A DNA stretch of 64,000 nucleotides, from contig NZ_FOHV01000015.1 of NCBI RefSeq assembly GCF_900111395.1, positions 1 through 64,000 on the forward strand. The letters run 5' to 3'. This DNA is from Thorsellia anophelis DSM 18579 (GTDB taxonomy: Bacteria; Pseudomonadota; Gammaproteobacteria; Enterobacterales; Thorselliaceae). A model generated the notes under the pieces. It made no database searches, had not been told where the DNA came from, and saw nothing but the letters and a program-made list of their open reading frames with translations. This document shows, in pieces, positions 39,533 to 48,852 of the stretch; position 1 is the first letter of the stretch; each line of letters begins with the position of its first letter. Both the position numbers and the translations under genes were made by a program.

Positions 39533-40444
39533 GTGAGCAATAAAGGATTTTTAGGAGTAGACATAGGCGGAACAGCCTCAAGATGGGTACTACTTAATGA
39601 AGAAGGCATAATTTTAGAAAGAGGCCAGGCTGCAGGCACAAGTGGTGTTATGCTAGCCTCAGGCAATGATGAGGCATTTTTAGCACCTTTAAAGCAAATT
39701 CAAGCCAAGCTTAACTTACCGATAGCATCTGTATGTATTGGAAGTACAGGTATCACCCCACCTGTATCTGTCAAAGCCAATAATATAGTGAGTTCACTGT
39801 TTAATCTAAATACCAGTTTAGTCTCAATAAATAATGATATGTATGTTGCTTACCTATCTTTATTTGGTTTTGGAGAAGGTCATTTAGTTTCAGCTGGGAC
39901 AGGTTCAATTGGCTTACACTTAAGAAGTCAAAATGAAGTGATCCGAGTAGGTGGCAGAGGAATGCTGATTGACGATGCAGGTGCTGGAACTTGGATTGCC
40001 TTATCTGCATTAAAGCAAGTATGCAGACTGATGGATACTGATCCTGACTTTCTAAGTCACTCCATATTAAGTAAATGTATTTTAGATAAAATTGGCACTA
40101 CTGATTGGGATGGCGTAAGCCGATTTGTATACGGACAAGATAGGGGGCAAATCGGAATTTTAGCTACCGCTGTCGCAGAGGCGGCAAATAGCAATGATAA
40201 TTTGGCCATCGAAATTTTAGAAAAAGCTGCAGAGGAACTGTGCAGGCTTGCAACGTGCTTAATTCAACGCACTGAACTTCATCCGATTGCCTTTATCGGA
40301 GGAGTATTATCATTACACCCTCTGATTAAAGAAAGTATCAACACCAATATGAAAAAAAATCATCCAGGCTGCGAAATTGATTTCCCAAAACCAGATTTAC
40401 CGCTTTGCGCTGCAAAATTAGCAATAAAACTATATAATACATAA
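39533..40444 (+). CDS. BadF/BadG-type amino-sugar kinase (GlcNAc or MurNAc kinase, MurK-like)
   Basis: ASKHA-fold kinase of 303 residues starting at GTG (AAAAGG upstream). The ATP-binding motifs are LGVDIGGTASRWVL near the N-terminus, LVSAGTGSIGL (phosphate 2) and FIGGVLSLHPL (adenosine). GGRGMLIDDAGAGTWIAL is the conserved N-acetylhexosamine kinase segment. It lies after murQ under the same likely control, so its substrate is probably GlcNAc or MurNAc produced by cell-wall turnover. If it makes MurNAc-6-P, the pair forms a kinase-etherase route that needs no PTS uptake. Exact substrate is inference. Confidence 0.85.
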   Translation: MSNKGFLGVDIGGTASRWVLLNEEGIILERGQAAGTSGVMLASGNDEAFLAPLKQIQAKLNLPIASVCIGSTGITPPVSVKANNIVSSLFNLNTSLVSINNDMYVAYLSLFGFGEGHLVSAGTGSIGLHLRSQNEVIRVGGRGMLIDDAGAGTWIALSALKQVCRLMDTDPDFLSHSILSKCILDKIGTTDWDGVSRFVYGQDRGQIGILATAVAEAANSNDNLAIEILEKAAEELCRLATCLIQRTELHPIAFIGGVLSLHPLIKESINTNMKKNHPGCEIDFPKPDLPLCAAKLAIKLYNT

Positions 40445-40445
40445 G

Positions 40446-40465
40446 TAACGCGATGCTCGACTTTT
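40446..40465 (+). repeat. 20-mer repeat (copy 1), possible IS end
   Basis: TAACGCGATGCTCGACTTTT starts one base after the kinase stop and recurs with a single mismatch on the minus strand at 53991-54010. Its position next to the 3' side of an IS982-like transposase relic suggests it is that element's terminal sequence. Confidence 0.5.
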
Positions 40466-40469
40466 AAAA

Positions 40470-40760
40470 TACGAGATCTGCGATACCTAAAATAGGCATA
40501 CCTTGTTCTTTATTGAATAGGGTGATAAGCTTGTGTGATAATATTTTCCTGCTGAGCCTATTAGTCATGTTCAGCATTGTTCTTGCAAGCGCCCTTTCAA
40601 TATTTAACTTTTAAGCAAGTTGACAAATCGTGCTTTCAATGACTCTTCGTTTATCATTCCAAGAATCCCTAATTTTTTTGGGAAGTTTATCTCTCATATC
40701 ACCAACTTGATTAACAACGAGATGCCCTTTATCGAGTAGAGCACAGGGGATTTCACCCAT
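40470..40760 (-). pseudogene. IS982-like transposase C-terminal remnant
   Basis: Minus-strand translation in one frame reads ALLDKGHLVVNQVGDMRDKL, then PKKIRDSWNDKRRVIESTIC, QLA-stop, KLNIERALARTMLNMTNRLS and RKILSHKLITLFNKEQ. This has the order of DKGY...(K/R)KRxxIETVxDQLKN..IEHSRHRS seen at the C-terminus of IS982-family DDE transposases. One internal stop and absence of the N-terminal half make it inactive. Another DDE family is possible. Confidence 0.55.
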
Positions 40761-40876
40761 ACCCTCTCACAGAGCTGTGACAATTTCTCATCTAGTTCAG
40801 ATTGATAGAATTTATCGTAATAATAATTGATGATTCTTCTAATGTAAGGGTTGATTACCTTGGCTATGTTATCAGC
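40760..40876 (-). pseudogene. Group II intron maturase C-terminal fragment
   Basis: Minus strand from 40876 reads ADNIAKVINPYIRRIINYYY then DKFYQSELDEKLSQLCERVW. This closely follows the IA-LNPKIRGWINYYGKFYKSELY...L block at the C-terminal end of group II intron reverse transcriptase/maturases. No RT domain (YADD) is nearby, so this is a short relic embedded among transposase pieces. Confidence 0.55.
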
Positions 40877-40961
40877 CTTTTTTTAACATCGCTTGCCAAT
40901 TTTTTCTACTTATTTGAAGGATTGTAATTGTTACTTTGAATTCTAGGGTAAATTTACTCAT
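40872..40961 (-). pseudogene. IS3-type OrfA start fragment
   Basis: A 29-codon reading frame begins MSKFTLEFKVTITIL after a good AGGACA ribosome site. It resembles the first residues of IS3/IS150-group OrfA (MSKYSLEFKL-V), then diverges and stops. Very short, so the family call is weak. Around it, 40962-41230 holds no gene besides the rpsU upstream region. Confidence 0.3.
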
Positions 40962-41212
40962 TTGGCTGTCCTTACTATGAGATAGTGTGATATGGAGGCC
41001 TGAGCTGACATTGTGCTTTACTGAGTTATGTTCACTTAGTGCTATTGCATTTATTTTATTGCGCTATCAAACTAATTTTACCGCTTTACAACAACCTAAT
41101 TTAGAAGTAGAATTGTGCACCTTTTTTAAGTAGCGCATATGATATTTGAAGAGCGCGAAAAATATTTGTCATATAGAATTTTCAACAGCCCAAATAGGGC
41201 ATAATTATTTAA

Positions 41213-41446
<234 letters not shown>

Positions 41447-41533
41447 TTCCTGTATATCTTTTATCAAAGCATTTTAGGTTATTTAGTTAACCACTCGCTC
41501 TGTTAAAACTTAACTGAACAATTAATACATCTA

Positions 41534-41560
41534 AACCGCAGTGGTTACACTGCGGTTTTG
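41534..41560 (+). terminator. Terminator between rpsU and dnaG
   Basis: AACCGCAGTG - GTTA - CACTGCGGTT followed by TTGTTATTT: a perfect 10-bp GC-rich stem 20 bp before dnaG. It is the counterpart of T1 in the E. coli operon, which keeps primase low relative to S21. Confidence 0.85.
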
Positions 41561-41579
41561 TTATTTATAAGGGGAAATT

Positions 41580-43439
41580 ATGGGTGGCAGAATACCACGC
41601 GACTTCATCAATGATTTACTTGCGAGAGTAGATATTGTTGATGTAATTGATACACGCGTTAAATTAAAAAAACGTGGGAAAAATCATGTCGCTTGTTGTC
41701 CTTTTCACCAAGAAAAATCTCCTTCATTTAATGTCAATCAATCAAAACAATTCTTCCATTGCTTTGGCTGTGGGGAAAGCGGTAATGCAATAGATTTTTT
41801 GATGAAACACGATAGATTGGAATTCGTCGAAACTATCGAGGAATTAGCTGCTTCACAAGGTCTTGATGTGCCTTATGAAAACAGCACAGGAAACCACAGA
41901 TTTGAAAGAGATAAACGCGTTAATCTACATGGTGCGATGTCAGAAATTGCACTCTTTTATCAATCAATGCTCCTTCAAAATATCGCTAAACCAGCAGTCA
42001 GTTATCTAAAAAGTAGAGGTCTTAGCAAATCAGTTGTAGAGGCTTTTGGTATTGGATATGCCCCTAAACATGCACTGATGAATCAATTTGGTAAAACAGC
42101 TGATGATAAAAAACGCCTTCTAGAAATGGGCATGCTTGGTGAAAATGATGATAAACGCACTTACGAACGTTTTCGTGATCGAATTATGTTCCCTATTAGA
42201 GATAAACGCGGTAGGGTAATCGGTTTTGGTGGCAGAATTATTGATAGTGGTACCCCTAAATATTTAAATTCACCAGAAACAGTCTTATTTCAAAAAAGTC
42301 GTCATCTATATGGTCTTTATGAAGTCTTTCAATATCATCCAGATCCAAAATATATTGTTGTAGTTGAGGGATATATGGATGTGGTGGCCTTAGCTCAGTT
42401 TGGTGTAAACTACGCTGTTGCAACCCTTGGTACAGCTACGTCAACTGAACATATCCAAATGCTATTCCGATCAGTTGATACGATTATATGTTGTTATGAC
42501 GGTGACAGAGCTGGAAAAGACGCGGCGTGGCGTGCTTTGAATGCTGCTCTGCCCTTACTAGATGATGGTAAACAAATTCAATTTTCATTTTTACCCGATG
42601 GGGAAGATCCAGATTCCCTAATTCGTAAGATTGGTAAAGAAGCATTTGAAGAACTTCTTCTTAAATCTATGGGATATGACCATTTTTTATTTGAATCACT
42701 TAGCAAAGATATCGATTTATCCAATCAGCAAGGAAAAACTAAATTAAGCGCACTCGCCATTCCATTAATTAAAAGTGTACCTGGCGCAGCACATAAATTA
42801 TTACTCAAAAATGCATTCGGCACGCGTATTGGCATGCTTGATGCAAGACAACTAGACCAACTGTTTAATGCTTATGCAGCAGTTGATATAAAAAATACGT
42901 CAAAGCAAGCTTCCCCTTTGAACACAGGCAGTGCTCGAACTCAATTAACACAAACAGGAACTCTAAAAAATAATGCTGCCCAGATAGCCAATCCGACTAA
43001 ATTACATAATCATTTCATTAAAATATTATTTGGCACACTAATTCAAAACCCTTGGCTAGCAAAGCATGTACCTAGCACGGAAGGATTAGAAGAAAGCGTT
43101 TTTCCAGATCTTTTGCTATTTAAATTATTAATCTCTCTTTGCCACGCACACCCTGATTTAACAACGGGCCAATTAATTATGCTAGCAAGTGATAGTGAAT
43201 TTATAGAAAAATATCCACAAACTCTTATTACGATAAAAAATTATGCAGCATGGGAACATGAAATAGATGATTCGCTTATTGAACAAACCTTTCTTGACTC
43301 ACTTAGCAGCCTTTATGATTCCATGCTTAATCATAGATTAGAAACTTTAATTGCAAAAGAAAGAGTTGAAGGTAAATTAACAATAGAAGAGAGACAAGAA
43401 TTTATAGCCTTAATGTTAGCACTCAAAAAAGACAAGTAA
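41580..43439 (+). CDS. dnaG: DNA primase
   Basis: Synthesises RNA primers at the replication fork, recruited by DnaB. The 619-residue product (E. coli 581) has an N-terminal zinc-binding domain with Cys40, His43, Cys61 and Cys64. The RNA polymerase domain carries TOPRIM motifs (VVEGYMDVVAL, CYDGDRAGKDAA), and the C-terminal helicase-binding domain starts about 470. A polar linker rich in Ser/Thr/Gln near 435-470 accounts for part of the extra length. AAGGGGAAAT precedes the ATG. Confidence 0.98.
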   Translation: MGGRIPRDFINDLLARVDIVDVIDTRVKLKKRGKNHVACCPFHQEKSPSFNVNQSKQFFHCFGCGESGNAIDFLMKHDRLEFVETIEELAASQGLDVPYENSTGNHRFERDKRVNLHGAMSEIALFYQSMLLQNIAKPAVSYLKSRGLSKSVVEAFGIGYAPKHALMNQFGKTADDKKRLLEMGMLGENDDKRTYERFRDRIMFPIRDKRGRVIGFGGRIIDSGTPKYLNSPETVLFQKSRHLYGLYEVFQYHPDPKYIVVVEGYMDVVALAQFGVNYAVATLGTATSTEHIQMLFRSVDTIICCYDGDRAGKDAAWRALNAALPLLDDGKQIQFSFLPDGEDPDSLIRKIGKEAFEELLLKSMGYDHFLFESLSKDIDLSNQQGKTKLSALAIPLIKSVPGAAHKLLLKNAFGTRIGMLDARQLDQLFNAYAAVDIKNTSKQASPLNTGSARTQLTQTGTLKNNAAQIANPTKLHNHFIKILFGTLIQNPWLAKHVPSTEGLEESVFPDLLLFKLLISLCHAHPDLTTGQLIMLASDSEFIEKYPQTLITIKNYAAWEHEIDDSLIEQTFLDSLSSLYDSMLNHRLETLIAKERVEGKLTIEERQEFIALMLALKKDK

Positions 43440-43770
43440 TTAGCTTGATTTATATAAAATCGACCACATATTAACCAGGTCAGTTGATTCGCTCTTATAT
43501 AAAATGAACTTAATGTGGATTGTAAATATAATTCAATACCAAAAAGTAGCATATATAAGTCATTACATAAATAGTTATGAATAGAATAAAAAGCAGATCG
43601 TCTGAAAATATGATATAATGATATTACCTATTTTACCAACGTAATTTGACTCTTAGCATGAGAATATAGTTTGTATAAACATGTTCGGAATTAAGTATTA
43701 ACGATTAAAATTAAAAGCATTATTGAATAAGCTTTATCAAAATAACCCTCAATTTGGAAGTAGATAATTT
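43440..43770 (+). promoter_or_regulatory. dnaG-rpoD gap with candidate rpoD promoters
   Basis: A 331-bp gap without an ORF. An extended -10 TGATATAAT lies at 43611-43619, about 150 bp before rpoD. A possible sigma-32 promoter, CTTGAT (43444-43449), 14-bp spacer, CCACATAT (43464-43471), would parallel the heat-shock promoter of E. coli rpoD, which there lies inside dnaG. Both are read by eye. Confidence 0.4.
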
Positions 43771-45624
43771 ATGGAAAACACACCACAGTCACAGCTCAAA
43801 ATTCTTGTTACAAAAGGAAAAGAGCAAGGTTTTCTTACTTATGCTGAGGTCAACGATCATTTACCTGAAGATATTGTTGATTCAGATCAAATCGAAGATA
43901 TCATCCAAATGATTAATGACATGGGGATTCAAGTACTTGAAAGTGCTCCCGATGCTGATGACCTCCTCCTAACAGCTCCACCTTTAGAAACAGATGAAGA
44001 TGCGGTTGAAGCGGCGACACAAGTACTTTCAAGTGTTGAATCTGAAATTGGTAGAACAACTGATCCTGTTAGAATGTATATGCGTGAAATGGGTACAGTT
44101 GATCTATTAACGCGTGAAGGCGAAATTGCCATTGCAAAACGAATTGAAGATGGGATAAACGAAGTACAATCCGCAGTTTCTGAGTATCCAGAAGCAATTT
44201 CTTATCTACTTGAACAATATGAACTCGTTGAAGCTGACGAAGTTCGCCTTTCAGATCTAATTGTTGCTTTCATTGATCCTAATGCTGCTGAAGATGAACT
44301 TGCTGAAGAAGCCCTCGCTCTCGATGATGATGATAACGAGTCAGTGAATGTCCCTGAAATTGAAGAACCAGAAGACGATGAAGCTGAGACTGAGTCAGCT
44401 GATACCGATAATTCAATTGACCCAGAAGTTGCTAGAGAAAAATTCCAGTCTCTTAGAAAACAATATGAAATCACACTAGCGATGATCAAAAAACATGGGC
44501 GTTCTCATGCTAAGTCAGTTGCTGAAATCAATAACTTGTCAGAAATTTTCAAGCAATTTAGACTAGTTCCTAAACAATTTGATTATTTAGTTGCAAGCAT
44601 GCGTGGTTTAATGGATGCTATTAGAGAACAAGAGCGCCTAATTGCTAAGCTTTGTGTTGAATATTGTAAAATGCCAAAGAAAAACTTTATGGCTTATTTT
44701 GTTGGAAAAGAAACCACAATGAGTTGGTTTGACAAAGCATGCGGATTGAAAAAGCCTTATGCTGAAAAACTCCCTGAAGTAAGAAATGAAGTTGAAAATG
44801 CAGTTAAAAGTTTAGCTCAAATTGAAATTGATACTGGACTTACCATTGAGCAAGCCAAAGATATTAATAAACGTATGTCTCTTGGTGAAGCTAAAGCGCG
44901 TCTAGCAAAAAAAGAAATGATCGAAGCTAACTTAAGGCTTGTAATCTCAATTGCTAAAAAATATACAAATCGTGGCCTTCAATTTTTAGACTTGATACAA
45001 GAAGGTAATATTGGGCTAATGAAAGCTGTTGATAAGTTTGAATATAGACGGGGTTATAAATTCTCAACCTACGCAACTTGGTGGATAAGACAAGCAATTA
45101 CAAGATCAATTGCAGATCAAGCAAGAACGATACGCATCCCTGTTCATATGATAGAAACAATCAATAAGCTTAATCGAATTTCACGTCAGATGCTACAAGA
45201 GATGGGACGCGAGGCCACGCCTGAAGAACTATCTGAACGCATGGGAATGCCTGAAGATAAAATTCGAAAAGTATTAAAAATTGCTAAAGAACCAATTTCT
45301 ATAGAAACACCTGTTGGTGATGACGATGATTCGCATTTAGGTGATTTTATCGAGGATACAACACTCGAATTACCAATCGAATCAGCAACTATGGAAAGCC
45401 TTAAAAATGCAACGCAAGAGATTCTTGCTGGCTTGACTGGCCGCGAGGCTAAAGTTTTACGCATGCGTTTTGGTATTGATATGAATACCGATCATACCCT
45501 TGAGGAAGTTGGGAAACAATTTGATGTAACACGTGAACGTATTCGCCAAATTGAAGCTAAAGCTCTTAGAAAATTACGTCATCCTAGTCGTTCTGATGTA
45601 CTAAGAAGCTTCCTAGACGAATAA
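43771..45624 (+). CDS. rpoD: RNA polymerase primary sigma factor sigma-70
   Basis: Housekeeping sigma factor. The 617-residue product (E. coli 613) has region 1.1 (1-95), region 1.2 ([21 protein letters not shown]), an acidic nonconserved region (180-225, Glu/Asp-rich), and region 2 ([35 protein letters not shown]). Region 3 follows, and region 4 carries the [23 protein letters not shown]. The strong sequence identity in regions 2-4 implies standard -10/-35 recognition, which supports the promoter calls here. Third gene of the operon. Confidence 0.99.
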   Translation: MENTPQSQLKILVTKGKEQGFLTYAEVNDHLPEDIVDSDQIEDIIQMINDMGIQVLESAPDADDLLLTAPPLETDEDAVEAATQVLSSVESEIGRTTDPVRMYMREMGTVDLLTREGEIAIAKRIEDGINEVQSAVSEYPEAISYLLEQYELVEADEVRLSDLIVAFIDPNAAEDELAEEALALDDDDNESVNVPEIEEPEDDEAETESADTDNSIDPEVAREKFQSLRKQYEITLAMIKKHGRSHAKSVAEINNLSEIFKQFRLVPKQFDYLVASMRGLMDAIREQERLIAKLCVEYCKMPKKNFMAYFVGKETTMSWFDKACGLKKPYAEKLPEVRNEVENAVKSLAQIEIDTGLTIEQAKDINKRMSLGEAKARLAKKEMIEANLRLVISIAKKYTNRGLQFLDLIQEGNIGLMKAVDKFEYRRGYKFSTYATWWIRQAITRSIADQARTIRIPVHMIETINKLNRISRQMLQEMGREATPEELSERMGMPEDKIRKVLKIAKEPISIETPVGDDDDSHLGDFIEDTTLELPIESATMESLKNATQEILAGLTGREAKVLRMRFGIDMNTDHTLEEVGKQFDVTRERIRQIEAKALRKLRHPSRSDVLRSFLDE

Positions 45625-45668
45625 TGCATTAAAATGCCTAAAAATACGGCAGATGAACACTTGATCTC

Positions 45669-45697
45669 TAGATTTTAAGTAAGATTACGTTTATAAT
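45669..45697 (+). promoter_or_regulatory. tRNA-Ile2 promoter
   Basis: TATAAT at 45692-45697 followed by a GC-rich discriminator (CTGCCGCG), 32 bp upstream of the tRNA; -35 is weak (TAGATT at 45669-45674, 17-bp spacer). The discriminator suggests stringent control. Confidence 0.5.
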
Positions 45698-45728
45698 CTG
45701 CCGCGTTTTAAGGTTACACTATTATTAA

Positions 45729-45805
45729 GGCCCCATAGCTCAGTTGGTTAGAGCGTCCGACTCATAATCGGCAGGTCGCAGGTTCAAGTCCTGCTGGGGC
45801 CACCA
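45729..45805 (+). tRNA. ileX: tRNA-Ile2 (CAU anticodon, lysidine-modified)
   Basis: A 77-nt cloverleaf with encoded CCA. The acceptor stem is GGCCCCA (45729-45735) / TGGGGCC (45795-45801). The anticodon arm is CCGACTCATAATCGG with CAT at 45763-45765, and the T-arm contains GGTTCAAGTCC. The body resembles E. coli ileX (GGCCC...GACTCATAATCG), not elongator Met tRNA, so the CAU wobble C is expected to become lysidine via TilS and read AUA. Its place after rpoD also matches E. coli ileX. Confidence 0.9.
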
Positions 45806-45934
45806 TAACGCCCCCCTTCATTAATTATTTAAAGTCCTAAAAGTTATATATTACCCAAACCACTCTACTATGTTCTCTAGCTCTCTAGATATGCTATAAT
45901 TACTCTATTTATTTCATTCTAAAGGAGAACTAAT

Positions 45935-46648
45935 ATGACTACCGCTCATATAAATGCACAGCCAGGTGATTTCGCAGATATAGTCCTCATGCCAGGCGAT
46001 CCACTTCGGGCAAAGTATATTGCAGAAACCTATTTTACCGATGTGAAAGAAGTTACTAATATTCGTGGCATGCTTGGCTTTACAGGTTTTTATAAAGGAA
46101 GAAGAATTTCTGCCATGGGTCATGGGATGGGAATTCCTTCATGCTCTATCTATGCGAAAGAATTAATTACTGAATATGGTGTTCAAAAAATTATCAGAGT
46201 AGGATCTTGCGGCGCGGTTAGCACAAAAATAAAAGTAAGAGATGTCATTATTGGATTAGGCGCGTCTACAGATTCGAAGGTAAATAGAACTAGGTTCAAT
46301 CAACATGATTTTGCGGCGATAGCCGATTTTGAACTAGTTAAAAATGCTGTAGATGCTGCTAAAGCAAGAAATATTCCTGTCCATGTAGGAAATATCTTTT
46401 CAGCTGATTTATTTTACAATCCAGACGTTAGTATGTTTGATGTTATGGAAAAATATGGGATTCTAGGTGTCGAAATGGAGGCAGCAGGGATCTATGGTGT
46501 AGCAGCGGAATTTGGAGCAAAAGCGATGACGATATTAACTGTATCTGATCATATTAGGACCAACGAGCAAACTACACCAGAAGAACGCCAGACTACATTT
46601 AATGAAATGATTGAAATTGCGCTAGAATCAGTATTACTAGGCGATTAA
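45935..46648 (+). CDS. deoD: Purine nucleoside phosphorylase DeoD-type
   Basis: Hexameric enzyme splitting purine (deoxy)nucleosides with phosphate. The 237-residue product (E. coli 239) has [54 protein letters not shown] and the catalytic-Asp segment [21 protein letters not shown] precedes the ATG and TATAAT lies at 45895-45900. It stands alone here, without the other deo genes. A hairpin CAGTGGTA (46658-46665) / TACCACTG (46684-46691) follows the stop. Confidence 0.97.
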   Translation: MTTAHINAQPGDFADIVLMPGDPLRAKYIAETYFTDVKEVTNIRGMLGFTGFYKGRRISAMGHGMGIPSCSIYAKELITEYGVQKIIRVGSCGAVSTKIKVRDVIIGLGASTDSKVNRTRFNQHDFAAIADFELVKNAVDAAKARNIPVHVGNIFSADLFYNPDVSMFDVMEKYGILGVEMEAAGIYGVAAEFGAKAMTILTVSDHIRTNEQTTPEERQTTFNEMIEIALESVLLGD

Positions 46649-46803
46649 ACTAACGGGCAGTGGTATTCTAACCTCGTATGAAGTACCACTGTTAGTATAT
46701 TTTACGATTAAATGTATATAACACATTCATTTTTAGACCTTAATGTAAATTAAAGTATCAACTTCAGCCTAATAAAGTTAGAATGGGACATAGAATAATG
46801 ATA

Positions 46804-47712
46804 CTAAAAAGGAATAGCCATTGCCCCGCTTAATAAGGAAATGAGCACAATTGAAAAAATGAACATTTTTTTTGCTGCCTGCTGTTCATCTTGAGACAGA
46901 ACTACACCCTGTCCTACTACCTCATCACTCGTTTCTTGACTTGTCACGCCTTTAGATTTTAATAATTTGTAAGCAAGATAACACCAATATATACCTAAAA
47001 CTAGCGAAGAAGCCGTAAATATAACTCTTTTAGGTTCAACAAGGCCCAATGCTACGCTTAAAATCAAAAAAAGAATGCAATAAATAAGTGAATCACGCTT
47101 TGCACGCTTAACGCCCTTTACATGGGGCAGAACTGGTATATTAGCATTGGCATAGTCTGAATAGCGATTGAGTGCTATAGCAAATGCGTGTGGCATTTGC
47201 CAAATGCTGAACATCAGCAAAATTAACAAAGCACTGATATCTAAACGATTGATGACAGCAACATAACCGATCATAGGAGGGATAGCACCAGAGAAGCTAC
47301 CAACGAATGTACCATGTATTGAATGTCTTTTAAAATAAAGACTATACAATCCAACATAGATAATCAAGCCGGATAAACCCAATACACTACTTAGTGGATT
47401 TATATAAAAGAATAACAAAAAAAGCCCTGCTAAAGAGAGAAGTAAGCTATAAATTAATCCATTTTGAAAGCTCACTTCACCTGTTACGCTTGCCCTATTT
47501 TTAGTTCGCTGCATTAAAGCATCAATATCTCTATCGATTAGGTTATTAGCAACACACCCACCAGCTATAATTAATGCGACGCCAAGATTAGTGATTATGA
47601 ATGACACAATATCAAACGCCCCCCTAGTTGCCAGTAAATAACCACCTGTAACGGCAATTAAGTTTCCAAAAATTATGCCAGGCTTAGTGAGTTGTATGTA
47701 TGCTTTTAACAT
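46804..47712 (-). CDS. cyoE: Protoheme IX farnesyltransferase (heme O synthase)
   Basis: Polytopic membrane prenyltransferase that turns heme B into heme O for cytochrome bo. The 302-residue product has about nine transmembrane helices and the family motifs NNLIDRDIDALMQRTKNR (Asp-rich, Mg-prenyl-PP binding) and YSDYANANIPVLPHVKG. It is last in the cyo cluster, separated from cyoD by 187 bp that include a strong hairpin, so it may be expressed at a lower level. Confidence 0.97.
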   Translation of the reverse strand: MLKAYIQLTKPGIIFGNLIAVTGGYLLATRGAFDIVSFIITNLGVALIIAGGCVANNLIDRDIDALMQRTKNRASVTGEVSFQNGLIYSLLLSLAGLFLLFFYINPLSSVLGLSGLIIYVGLYSLYFKRHSIHGTFVGSFSGAIPPMIGYVAVINRLDISALLILLMFSIWQMPHAFAIALNRYSDYANANIPVLPHVKGVKRAKRDSLIYCILFLILSVALGLVEPKRVIFTASSLVLGIYWCYLAYKLLKSKGVTSQETSDEVVGQGVVLSQDEQQAAKKMFIFSIVLISLLSGAMAIPF

Positions 47713-47795
47713 TATTTAATTGCTTTTTCCCAAAATCGCGATGTTAGATGGACTAAAACTATAGCGTGCACATCCCTATTTTTACGCTTATTTAA

Positions 47796-47830
47796 AATAA
47801 TAGGCTGCAATATTATTGCAGCCTATTATT
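47796..47830 (-). terminator. Hairpin between cyoD and cyoE
   Basis: Perfect 15-bp inverted repeat AATAATAGGCTGCAA / TTGCAGCCTATTATT with a 5-nt loop, 70 bp past the cyoD stop. On the minus strand it is followed by TTAAATAAG, a poor U-tract. Likely attenuates read-through into cyoE or protects the cyoABCD message. Confidence 0.65.
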
Positions 47831-47899
47831 AGATTAATCTAGTCAAACATAATAGTTTTATTACAGCAAACTAGAAGTAAGTTAGATTAAAGTTAAGTT

Positions 47900-48232
47900 T
47901 TAGCTCAACATCATATTTTCATGCTGGCCAAATAATACCCAAATTGACCCAACAACTATAATTCCTATAACAATAATTGTATAAATCATTGATATAAAAT
48001 TCCAGCGTTGTTCTTTTGATGTATTAATATGTAAGAAATACATGATATGGACAACCATTTGTATCGCCGCACACACTGCTACAATAGTAATCTTAGTTGA
48101 TGAAACCATATTTGGCATATTCATTACAACATAAAAAGGTATTGCAGTCAGTATAACAGCTAATACGAATCCTATCACATAGGATTTCATGGTTCCATGG
48201 TAATGCGCTGCATGAGATTCGTGTCCACTCAT
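47900..48232 (-). CDS. cyoD: Cytochrome bo ubiquinol oxidase subunit IV
   Basis: Small subunit assisting CuB assembly. The 110-residue product (E. coli 109) has three transmembrane helices (SYVIGFVLAVILTAIPFYVV, ITIVAVCAAIQMVVHIMYFL, ISMIYTIIVIGIIVVGSIWV) after a His-rich start (GHESHAAHYHG). Its ATG overlaps the cyoC stop (TAATG), indicating coupled translation. Confidence 0.97.
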   Translation of the reverse strand: MSGHESHAAHYHGTMKSYVIGFVLAVILTAIPFYVVMNMPNMVSSTKITIVAVCAAIQMVVHIMYFLHINTSKEQRWNFISMIYTIIVIGIIVVGSIWVLFGQHENMMLS

Positions 48233-48852
48233 TATATCACCCCCATCAAATAAACAAATGTAAAAACACCAATCCAGATAACATCAAGGAAATGCCAAAA
48301 TAAGCTTAAGCACATCAATCTAGTTGAGTTTGTTTCTGTTACGCCGCGTCTTGAAATTTGAATCAGCATGATGATGATCCAAATGAGCCCAGCAGTAACG
48401 TGAATACCATGCGTGCCAACTAAAGCAAAAAAAGCCGATAAGAAAGCACTGCGATCTGGCCCCCACCCATTATGAATTAGATGATTAAATTCATATAACT
48501 CAATTGCGAGGAATCCTGCACCTAATAAAAATGTAACAACTAACCAAAACTTGATTCCGTTACTATTTCCGACTTTCATTGCAAGCATAGCAAAACCAAA
48601 GGTAATACTACTAAGTAGTAAAAGCCCTGTTTCAGCCAAAACTAAGTTTAAATCAAAAATATCTTTAGGGCCAGGACCGCCTGCTGTACCAACCATCAAT
48701 ACAGCATAAGTTGCAAATAAAGAAGCAAAAATCAAGCAATCGCTCATCAAGTAAATCCAAAACCCTAGTACTTTTGTTCCTTGGGTATCATGATGATGTT
48801 CGTCATGACTATGTACGTCACTATTATTTAAGTTTATTGCGCTACTTGTCAT
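48232..48852 (-). CDS. cyoC: Cytochrome bo ubiquinol oxidase subunit III
   Basis: Five-helix subunit of the heme-copper oxidase. The 206-residue product (E. coli 204) has a His-rich N-terminus ([11 protein letters not shown]), then [20 protein letters not shown] and [14 protein letters not shown]. Its start overlaps the end of cyoB by 11 bp, typical of this operon. Confidence 0.97.
   Translation of the reverse strand: MTSSAINLNNSDVHSHDEHHHDTQGTKVLGFWIYLMSDCLIFASLFATYAVLMVGTAGGPGPKDIFDLNLVLAETGLLLLSSITFGFAMLAMKVGNSNGIKFWLVVTFLLGAGFLAIELYEFNHLIHNGWGPDRSAFLSAFFALVGTHGIHVTAGLIWIIIMLIQISRRGVTETNSTRLMCLSLFWHFLDVIWIGVFTFVYLMGVI

Noticed and set aside
44202-44489. Ser-rich antisense ORF inside rpoD
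   Set aside because: Mirror of the acidic Glu/Asp stretch of sigma-70; composition artefact.
45729-45805. Elongator tRNA-Met
   Set aside because: CAU anticodon is shared, but acceptor and anticodon stems match the Ile2 (ileX) type, not the GGCTACG...ATGATG body of elongator Met tRNA.
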